Shown here piece by piece: positions 1-5,237 of a DNA stretch of 10,751 nt. The translations under genes were made by a program, and so were the position numbers. Under the pieces are notes generated by a model. The model had not been told where the DNA came from, made no database searches, and was given only the letters and a program-made list of their open reading frames with translations. Origin of the DNA: Candidatus Gastranaerophilales bacterium (GTDB taxonomy: Bacteria; Cyanobacteriota; Vampirovibrionia; Gastranaerophilales; JAILCC01); contig JAKSUS010000025.1 of assembly GCA_024408745.1 (NCBI GenBank), positions 1-10,751 of the forward strand. The letters run 5' to 3'. Within the stretch, counting starts at the first letter, position 1; each line of letters begins with the position of its first letter.

Positions 1-2
1 AA

Positions 3-170
3 CCGATTTCTTGTGAACAAAAGAGAAACCGGATTTTGAAATTTTTTGACAAGTCACAAAAGGCTGTTTTTAAATGGCACATTTTGCCTTTGTCAATTAT
101 AGTTGATTGTCATTCAATCAACGGCATGGAATACTACCAACCTATTCTATCAAAGCAACTTGTAAAATAG
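3..170 (+). CDS. possible 3' end of an unrecognised gene, partial at the left edge
   Basis: One frame is open from the left window edge to a TAG at 168-170, giving 55 residues that end YYQPILSKQLVK. The translation has a protein-like mix of residues (W, C, H, hydrophobic runs such as HILPLSIIV), and 55 open codons are moderately unlikely by chance in DNA this rich in A and T. Against it, Lys is coded AAG in four of six cases while neighbouring genes prefer AAA, no family is recognisable, and a perfect 8-bp inverted repeat lies inside it. The stop directly abuts the stop of the facing small gene at 171. It may be a real gene tail, the remnant of one, or noncoding DNA. Confidence 0.28.
   Translation, partial: PISCEQKRNRILKFFDKSQKAVFKWHILPLSIIVDCHSINGMEYYQPILSKQLVK
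102..122. repeat. perfect 8-bp inverted repeat with a 5-base loop
   Basis: GTTGATTG at 102-109 and CAATCAAC at 115-122 are exact reverse complements separated by TCATT. The hairpin lies about 50 bases beyond the stop of the minus-strand small gene at 171-323, so it could help terminate that transcript. However, neither flank carries a proper T-run, so it is not a convincing intrinsic terminator. A protein-binding site is the alternative. Confidence 0.4.
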
Positions 171-323
171 TTATTTTACCGCAGTTAATGTAGGGGCAAT
201 GCCAAGTTCAGCCTGAACTTCTTTAGCATTATCCATTGCAATCATTCTGCGTTTTTTTGCTGCTTTGAGTATAAAACTGACACCATTTGATATTGAACTG
301 TTGTTGGAATAATTTTTTATCAT
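171..323 (-). CDS. small hypothetical protein, 50 residues
   Basis: The frame runs from ATG (321-323) to TAA (171-173). Reading 5' to 3' on the minus strand, the start is preceded by AAGAGGATAGAAAAC, which places GAGG nine bases before the ATG. That is a good ribosome binding site and the main reason to believe this gene. The product begins MIKNYSNNSS, has a basic stretch KAAKKRR around residues 20-26 and a predicted amphipathic helix around 28-40 (AMDNAKEVQAEL), and ends TLTAVK. There is no signal peptide, membrane segment or cysteine. I recognise no family. An AT-rich region upstream contains TATAAA-like candidates for a -10 site, but no clear -35 fixes the promoter. The N-terminus faintly resembles that of the 75-residue protein at 2211-2438 (N-SS followed by NG). 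Confidence 0.6.
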   Translation of the reverse strand: MIKNYSNNSSISNGVSFILKAAKKRRMIAMDNAKEVQAELGIAPTLTAVK

Positions 324-508
324 GTTTTCTATCCTCTTGCTTTTGATATTTTATATATCGGCACAATTAACAGAAAACTTTAATAATTTAGCAAAATTTG
401 TCAGTTTTTTGTAATATTACTTTACAATGCAAGACAAAACACACTATTAGCAAGGCTTCTAAATATCACCATAAAGAAAAATAATTTCATAAAAAATAAT
501 TTAAAAGG

Positions 509-539
509 TTGTTTTCTTTACTAAAAATATCATTATAAT
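509..539 (+). promoter_or_regulatory. candidate sigma-70-type promoter for the secreted protein gene
   Basis: A perfect TATAAT lies at 534-539, with TTGTTT at 509-514 as a possible -35. The 19-base spacer is longer than optimal. The predicted +1 near 546 leaves a leader of about 17 bases with AAAGGA at 551-556. The rest of the 324-562 gap is AT-rich DNA in which I see no other gene or strong hairpin. Confidence 0.42.
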
Positions 540-562
540 TTTATTTAGAAAAAGGAAATATT

Positions 563-1120
563 ATGAATAAAACTTTTTACAAAATTATAATTTTATTATT
601 AATTGCTATATTTGTTCAAAATTCTGCAATAGCTGATGATGACGGTTGGTCTGATGCTCTTGACGTTTATAACAGTGACGGATTAGACAAGCCTGTTAGT
701 GCTATTGAATATAAAAAAGTTTTAAAAGAATTAGATGATCTAAAAGCTAAACATCAAAAGAAAAAATGGTTTTGGGAAAAATGGAAAGAAGAACCAACTC
801 CAAAAACCCCAAGCGAACCTGTTAAAATAGAGAGAAGTGATATTCTAAAAATCACGACTCCCCTTTATTATGATGGCGTAACTGTTCCTGTAGGTTTTTA
901 CAAAATAACATCAACAAAAGAAAACAATCAATATTATATAAATTTATTACAGGGCAAAACTCCGATTGTCAGAGTTTTGGCAAATCAGGTTCCGCATACA
1001 TCTTTTGCACCAAATAAAATTAATGCGATAAATACAGAAATCTATAAAGATAATTATTTCAAAATAAATTTTAAGACGATAGATTATGCATTATCAGGGT
1101 ATTTAACGATAGTAAAATAA
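563..1120 (+). CDS. secreted small protein of unknown function, 185 residues
   Basis: The ATG is preceded by AAAGGA six bases upstream, supporting this start. Residues 1-24 form a classic Sec signal peptide: Lys at 3 and 7, a hydrophobic core IIILLLIAIFV at 8-18, and an A-x-A-type site (AIA, 22-24) before DDDGW. The mature protein is therefore about 161 residues and exported. Residues 47-77 are charged and probably helical or coiled (EYKKVLKELDDLKAK, then KKWFWEKWK rich in Trp). A Pro/Thr/Glu linker (78-88) follows, then a C-terminal region of about 95 residues with alternating hydrophobic and polar positions that suggests a beta-rich fold, including PLYYDGVTVPVGFYKI at 100-115. There is no lipobox and no C-terminal anchor, so a periplasmic or surface location is inferred. 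It appears monocistronic. I recognise no named family and assign no function. Confidence 0.88.
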   Translation: MNKTFYKIIILLLIAIFVQNSAIADDDGWSDALDVYNSDGLDKPVSAIEYKKVLKELDDLKAKHQKKKWFWEKWKEEPTPKTPSEPVKIERSDILKITTPLYYDGVTVPVGFYKITSTKENNQYYINLLQGKTPIVRVLANQVPHTSFAPNKINAINTEIYKDNYFKINFKTIDYALSGYLTIVK

Positions 1121-1157
1121 AAATTCAAATATTTTGTTAATTTTTGTTAAATTACTA

Positions 1158-1187
1158 TTGAATTTATTTTTTATCGGTTTTTAAATA
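1158..1187 (+). promoter_or_regulatory. candidate promoter for the kinase gene, with a tandem motif upstream
   Basis: TTGAAT at 1158-1163 and TTAAAT/TAAATA at 1181-1187 are spaced 17 or 18 bases. The predicted +1 near 1193 gives a leader of about 20 bases. Just upstream, TTTTGTTAA occurs twice with a 10-bp period (1132-1140 and 1142-1150), one helical turn apart. This could be an operator or UP-like element, or simply AT-rich repetition. Confidence 0.38.
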
Positions 1188-1213
1188 CATGTAAAGGATT
1201 TGGAATTTACCGC

Positions 1214-2014
1214 ATGTCTATATTAGAAAAAGAATTACACCAAAATTTATTAAAAAATTTAATATCTGTTATTGAAAAAGACAAAAAACGCCAAGTGCCT
1301 GTTATTAAATTTATGAGACAAGGTTTTTTGCTTTCTGTTGCTCAACGCTTAACCAAAGAAAAAAGAAAAGTCCATTTTATAGGAATAACAGGTGAATCTG
1401 CCTCAGGTAAATCAACATTCGTAAGAACAATTATCAAAAAAATAAGAGATATTGAAGCAACAAAAAACAAAAAACTTTTAAATTTCATCAGTTCCGATAA
1501 TTATTTTAATGATATTTCGGAAAAAATTAAAAAGTACGGCTCTTTTAATAAACTTTTGGAAGAAGAAAATTATAATCCGGATGCTCCCGAAAGTTTTCAA
1601 CTTGATTTGATGAGGAAAGATTTAATTACTTTATCGGAAAAGAAAAATGTTTATATCCCTGAATACAGAATTGACGGAACAGGAAGAAGTATTCCGAATT
1701 CTATTTTAATTGAATCTGCTCCGATTATTATGTCAGAAGGTATCGCAGTATTTTATCCGGCTATCCGAGATTTATTTGATATCAGAGTTTATGTTGAAGT
1801 TGATGAAGAATTAAGACTTGAAAGATATATAAAGAGAGCAGCCGAAAGTCGCAATCAGTCAAGAGAAGATGCTTTAGAACAGTATGAAACAATCAATAAA
1901 TCAGCACAAATATATTTAAGACCCCAAAGACAATATGCTGATATAATTATCAACGGCCACGCTGAAATTTCCGATATTGAACAAATAGCGGAAGATTTGA
2001 GTTTATATGTATAA
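1214..2014 (+). CDS. uridine kinase / phosphoribulokinase-family P-loop kinase, 266 residues
   Basis: The core matches the uridine kinase type of nucleoside kinase, which phosphorylates uridine or cytidine with ATP or GTP in pyrimidine salvage. Visible landmarks are a Walker A loop GESASGKST (60-68) after a beta strand (VHFIGIT), SSDNYF (93-98) at the place of the usual D-x-F/Y acid, NPDAPESFQLDL (121-132) like the NFDHP-type region of Udk, PEYRIDGTGR (149-158), strand and acid MSEGIAVF (173-180), an Arg-rich lid RLERYIKRAAESRNQSRED (201-219), and PQRQYADIIING near the end. It is longer than typical Udk (about 210) because of a charged helical N-terminal extension of about 53 residues, so the true substrate may differ. 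No in-frame ATG, GTG or TTG appears in the bases just upstream. The start has only a weak TGGA nine bases upstream, and the better AAAGGA at 1193-1198 is 15 bases away. The fold is secure; the substrate is not. Confidence 0.9.
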   Translation: MSILEKELHQNLLKNLISVIEKDKKRQVPVIKFMRQGFLLSVAQRLTKEKRKVHFIGITGESASGKSTFVRTIIKKIRDIEATKNKKLLNFISSDNYFNDISEKIKKYGSFNKLLEEENYNPDAPESFQLDLMRKDLITLSEKKNVYIPEYRIDGTGRSIPNSILIESAPIIMSEGIAVFYPAIRDLFDIRVYVEVDEELRLERYIKRAAESRNQSREDALEQYETINKSAQIYLRPQRQYADIIINGHAEISDIEQIAEDLSLYV

Positions 2015-2021
2015 ATAAAAC

Positions 2022-2093
2022 CGGCGGCAACGGGATTCGAACCCGTGTCAACAGAATGAGAATCTGTGATCCTAACCCCTAGACGATGCCGCT
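2022..2093 (-). tRNA. trnE: tRNA-Glu, anticodon CUC
   Basis: On the minus strand the 72 bases fold as a cloverleaf. The parts are acceptor AGCGGCA/TGCCGCC, D-stem GTCT/GGAT, anticodon stem ACAGA/TCTGT around loop TTCTCAT (anticodon CTC, reading GAG), variable loop TGAC, T-stem ACGGG/CCCGT with TTCGAAT, and discriminator G73. The TC-GTCT-AGGGGTTA start and G73 are typical of bacterial glutamate tRNAs. No CCA is encoded; GTTTTATTT follows. The first acceptor pair is A1-C72, a mismatch where most elongator tRNAs have G1-C72. The gene ends seven bases from the stop of the convergent kinase gene, so read-through transcription would be antisense to that gene's end. Confidence 0.95.
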
Positions 2094-2110
2094 CTGAGTT
2101 TTACAAATTT

Positions 2111-2138
2111 ATTTTATCAAATTATCAGAAAAATACAA
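2111..2138 (-). promoter_or_regulatory. candidate promoter of tRNA-Glu
   Basis: On the minus strand TTGTAT (2133-2138) and TAAAAT (2111-2116) are separated by 16 bases. The predicted +1 lies about ten bases before the mature tRNA 5' end at 2093, a sensible leader for RNase P processing. Confidence 0.5.
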
Positions 2139-2210
2139 ATAAAATTAACTAAGAATATAGCAAATTTATTTATTTTCATATTTATAACAAATACAGGTAA
2201 GGAGTAAATT

Positions 2211-2438
2211 ATGAAAACTAATATAATTGATAATTCTTCATTTAACGGTAATTATTCTAAATTATATGCAAAATTAAAAGCACACAAAAAATGCCAGCAT
2301 GTTCTTACACAAAAATTAGGTGATTTGCCAAAAGAAGTATCATACGGAACAGATATATTTGCATCAAAGAAAAATTTAACAACTAAATCAAATTTATCAG
2401 CACCGTTTTTTATTGGGATTTTAAAGTTATTCTGTTAA
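2211..2438 (+). CDS. small hypothetical protein, 75 residues
   Basis: A strong Shine-Dalgarno sequence, AAGGAG at 2199-2204, lies six bases before the ATG, which is the best evidence that this gene is translated. The product starts MKTNIIDNSSFNGNYSKL, has a basic, probably helical part at about 15-35 (KLYAKLKAHKKCQHVLTQKL), a polar middle, and a short hydrophobic C-terminus (APFFIGILKLFC, 64-75) ending in Cys. The hydrophobic tail is short for a membrane span and might instead be a membrane-contact or packing segment. No family is recognised. TATAAC at 2183-2188 could be a -10, without a good -35. Its stop is five bases from the convergent mgtC stop, and no intrinsic terminator is visible between them. 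Confidence 0.7.
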   Translation: MKTNIIDNSSFNGNYSKLYAKLKAHKKCQHVLTQKLGDLPKEVSYGTDIFASKKNLTTKSNLSAPFFIGILKLFC

Positions 2439-2443
2439 TATAA

Positions 2444-3169
2444 CTATTTTTCAAAATTCATATTAGTAATAAAAATGTTATCAACGTTTTCACTTTCGCT
2501 TACCTGATTAAACACATCTCTGACAGGATTTTGAGAAAACACTTTTGTTTCAAAATAAATTTTTTCTTTGTTATCCATTCTGTCACTTCTGTCATGATTT
2601 ATTTCAAGAATTTTATCGAATTTTGTCGTTAATGCTTTTACTACATCATTAATATTCTTGCTGTCAACAATTAACGTGGCTCTTATTGTTGCTGTTTTTT
2701 GCGTAAATTTATGAAGAAATCCTGTTTCTAATTTTCTTACAACTACCAGAACAATCAAGGTTAAAATCGCTGCAACTCCGCCTAAAATAAGTTGACCGCA
2801 ACCTACTGCCATTCCGATACTTGCAGTTGTCCATAACGTAGCTGCAGTCGTTAAACCGAAAACCGACGAACCGTGTCTTAAAACCGTACCGCCACCGATA
2901 AAACCAATACCTGTTAAAACTTGTGCCGCAATTCTTGCAGGGTCGCCAAATGCTTCATAATGACCGTTAGCCATTACTGTCGGAAACACAAATATTGATA
3001 AAATCGTAAATATACAAGAGCCGACACACACAAGAATATGTGTTCTTAAACCTGCAAATTTACTTGTTAATTCTCTTTCAAACCCGATTGCAAAACCTAA
3101 AACCATTGCAACCAAAACCCTTATTATAATATCAATATAATAAGATAATTCATGTAAAGTTAATTCCAA
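2444..3169 (-). CDS. mgtC: MgtC/SapB-family inner-membrane protein, 241 residues, TTG start
   Basis: The N-terminal two thirds are a hydrophobic MgtC/SapB domain. RVLVAMVLGFAIGFERE (17-33) is followed by AGLRTHILVCVGS (39-51), GDPARIAAQVLTGIGFIGGG (75-94), and GLTTAATLWTTASIGMAVG (105-123). A further helix lies at 127-144. The soluble C-terminal region of about 85 residues (157-241) resembles the ACT-like domain of longer MgtC homologues. In Salmonella and Mycobacterium, MgtC-type proteins support growth at low Mg2+ and virulence, and MgtC acts on the F1Fo ATP synthase; whether this copy does so is unknown. The start codon is TTG at 3167-3169. It is supported by GGGAG seven bases upstream, lying over the last codons of the dppC-like gene, whose stop is three bases before this start. 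The next ATG is at residue 22, inside the first helix. It is the last gene of the transporter operon. Confidence 0.93.
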   Translation of the reverse strand: MELTLHELSYYIDIIIRVLVAMVLGFAIGFERELTSKFAGLRTHILVCVGSCIFTILSIFVFPTVMANGHYEAFGDPARIAAQVLTGIGFIGGGTVLRHGSSVFGLTTAATLWTTASIGMAVGCGQLILGGVAAILTLIVLVVVRKLETGFLHKFTQKTATIRATLIVDSKNINDVVKALTTKFDKILEINHDRSDRMDNKEKIYFETKVFSQNPVRDVFNQVSESENVDNIFITNMNFEK

Positions 3170-3172
3170 TTT

Positions 3173-4264
3173 CTATCTCCCATAACTCTTTGGATCAAGT
3201 ACATCTCGAATTGTATCACCTATTAAGTTAAAAGACAAAATCGTTACAAAAATCAAATATCCCGGAGTTAGTAACCAAGGGCGATATAAAATATTTGTAT
3301 ATTCTTGTGCTTCTTTTAACATATTTCCCCAACTTGCGTCAGGTTGTTGAATACCTAACCCCAAAAAGCTCAAACCTGATTCCCCTAAAATATACCCGGG
3401 GACACTTAAAGTTATTGCAACAAGCACATAACTTGCAGTTTGAGGAAGTATGTGTTTCGTGATTATTCTAAACGAACTTGCACCGATACTTCTTGCACTC
3501 TCTACAAATTCCTGCTGTTTGATTGATAAAACCATCCCCCTTACAACTCTTGCAAAACCTGCCCAACCAATAAAGGCAAGTATAACTATAATAAGAGTAA
3601 ATCTCTGAGTGCTTGTCATATTTGCAGGCAATAATGCCGCTAAAATTATCAACAAATAAAAACTCGGAATAGACATAATGGCTTCAGCAATTCTCATCAT
3701 TATATTATCCAACACACCGCCAAAATATCCTGAAATTCCTCCATATAAAAGTCCTAACGGGAAAGAGATAAACAAAGCCAAAAAGCCAATGGTTAAAGAT
3801 ATTTGTCCGCCGTATAAAAGCCTTGAATAATTATCCCTTCCGTTTATATCAGCACCTAATAAATATAATCTTCCGTCAGGATTATCAAGAGCGAATAAAT
3901 GTCTGTCGGTTTTAATAATTCCGAATACTTTATACTCAAAACCATGCCCGAAAAGTTTTAAATAATAACGATTTGACCTGTTCGTTTTAAAATCATTTGA
4001 AAAAGTTTTAGGGTTAAACTCTCTTGTATAATTATAAGTATAAGGTTTGGAGAGTTTATTTTCGGGTGTAATTACATAAAGTTTTGAAGGTGGTGCATAA
4101 GACATATTTCTGTCTGAAAAATCTTCTTTATAAACTGCAAAAAAGTCTGCAAATGCAATTATCAAATACATAATAATAAGAATAACAAATGCAGTTACGG
4201 CAAATTTATCTTTCATAATTTGTTTTATCGGGCTTCTGTCAATTTTGATTTCTTTTGTTCCCAT
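3173..4264 (-). CDS. dppC: DppC/OppC-type ABC transporter permease, 363 residues
   Basis: This is an integral membrane subunit of a peptide/nickel-type ABC importer. It has an N-terminal helix at about 22-45, the family motif LGADINGRDNYSRLLYGG (136-153; usually LGTD-x-x-GRD), several helices from 154 on, and an EAA loop QEFVESARSIGASSFRIITK (251-270) that should contact the ATPase. The family sequence SGLSFLGLG-x-QQP (296-308) and C-terminal DPKSYGR follow. DppC proteins are usually about 300 residues; the extra length is in the extracytoplasmic segment between helix 1 and the LGAD motif (46-135), roughly 60 residues longer than in E. coli DppC. The start has GGAG seven bases upstream, inside the last codons of the dppB-like gene, which stops four bases before this ATG. 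The class is certain; the substrate (peptide, sugar or metal chelate) cannot be read from sequence. Confidence 0.96.
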   Translation of the reverse strand: MGTKEIKIDRSPIKQIMKDKFAVTAFVILIIMYLIIAFADFFAVYKEDFSDRNMSYAPPSKLYVITPENKLSKPYTYNYTREFNPKTFSNDFKTNRSNRYYLKLFGHGFEYKVFGIIKTDRHLFALDNPDGRLYLLGADINGRDNYSRLLYGGQISLTIGFLALFISFPLGLLYGGISGYFGGVLDNIMMRIAEAIMSIPSFYLLIILAALLPANMTSTQRFTLIIVILAFIGWAGFARVVRGMVLSIKQQEFVESARSIGASSFRIITKHILPQTASYVLVAITLSVPGYILGESGLSFLGLGIQQPDASWGNMLKEAQEYTNILYRPWLLTPGYLIFVTILSFNLIGDTIRDVLDPKSYGR

Positions 4265-4268
4265 TTTG

Positions 4269-5237
4269 TTACTCCATCGTTACTCTCGGATCAACGATTT
4301 TTAATAATATATCACCTATTAAATTACCTATAACAAGCATAATTGCACCAATCATAAGACTTGCCATAACTAAATTTATATCTGATTTCATAACCGCTTC
4401 AAGGACTAATCGACCAAGTCCCGGGTATTGAAAAACATATTCCGTTAATGCTGCACCGCTTAATAATCCTGCAAATTCAAAACCTATCAAAGTTACCATC
4501 GGATTGATTGCATTTCTTACTGCGTGCTTATAAATAACTTTATTTTCAGGAAGTCCTTTTGCTCTTGCAAGTTTTATATAATCACTCTCTAAAACATCAA
4601 GAAGATTTCCTCTCATTTGTCTTTGCAAACTTGCCAAACTCAATGTAAACAAGACCAAAACGGGCAAAAACAAATGATGAATTATATCAAAAATTTTCCC
4701 GAAAATATTCATCTGCGAAAAATTAAAACTTGTTAAACCACCAACGGGAAACCATCCTGTTTTAACCGCAAAAACCAACAACAATAGAGCATAGAAAAAT
4801 GATGGAATTGCCATACCAATTGATGTAAATATCGTTATAATTCTGTCCGCAGGTTTTCGCCAGTTTAAAGCAGCATAAATTCCTAACGGTATCCCGACAA
4901 GCCACGTTAAAATTATAACAATTCCTGTTAATAAAAGTGTATTAGGGATACGCTCTTTTAATCTGTCAGATACAAGCTCGCCTGACGTTGAAACTCCTAA
5001 ATCACCTTTTAAAAAGTTTCCTCCCCATCTTAAATATTGTTTATAAAGTGGCAAATCTAAACCTAATCTTACTTTTTCCGCTTCCAAAGTCTGTTGAGAT
5101 ATTGCCGGATTAAGTTTTAATTCGCTCAACGGGTCAATCGGACTTAATCTTATAATAAAGAAACTTATTAAAGAAACTATTATTAAAATAGGAATTGCAT
5201 TTATTATTCTTTTTAATATGTATAAAAATATTGACAT
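4269..5237 (-). CDS. dppB: DppB/OppB-type ABC transporter permease, 322 residues
   Basis: This is the partner permease. It begins with MSIFLYILKRIINAIPILII, the usual first helix, followed by SFFIIRLSPIDPL (25-37) and the cytoplasm-to-periplasm connector LGLDLPLYKQYLRW (58-71). Later landmarks are FLKGDLGVS (75-83), RIPNTLLLT (96-104), the EAA loop DYIKLARAKGLPENKVIYKH (219-238), LTEYVFQYPGLGRL (264-277) and a terminal DPRV. The length is normal for the family. The ATG overlaps the stop of the preceding lipoprotein gene by one base (TAATG). The nearest Shine-Dalgarno sequence, GAGGAG, is 14 bases upstream, too far to be ideal, so translation probably depends on coupling to the upstream gene. 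It should form a heterodimeric channel with the dppC product; the ATPases are encoded elsewhere. Confidence 0.96.
   Translation of the reverse strand: MSIFLYILKRIINAIPILIIVSLISFFIIRLSPIDPLSELKLNPAISQQTLEAEKVRLGLDLPLYKQYLRWGGNFLKGDLGVSTSGELVSDRLKERIPNTLLLTGIVIILTWLVGIPLGIYAALNWRKPADRIITIFTSIGMAIPSFFYALLLLVFAVKTGWFPVGGLTSFNFSQMNIFGKIFDIIHHLFLPVLVLFTLSLASLQRQMRGNLLDVLESDYIKLARAKGLPENKVIYKHAVRNAINPMVTLIGFEFAGLLSGAALTEYVFQYPGLGRLVLEAVMKSDINLVMASLMIGAIMLVIGNLIGDILLKIVDPRVTME

Noticed and set aside
59..91. AAAGGC ... GCCTTT inverted repeat
   Set aside because: Six base pairs around a 21-base loop, with no T-run; too weak to call a terminator or operator.
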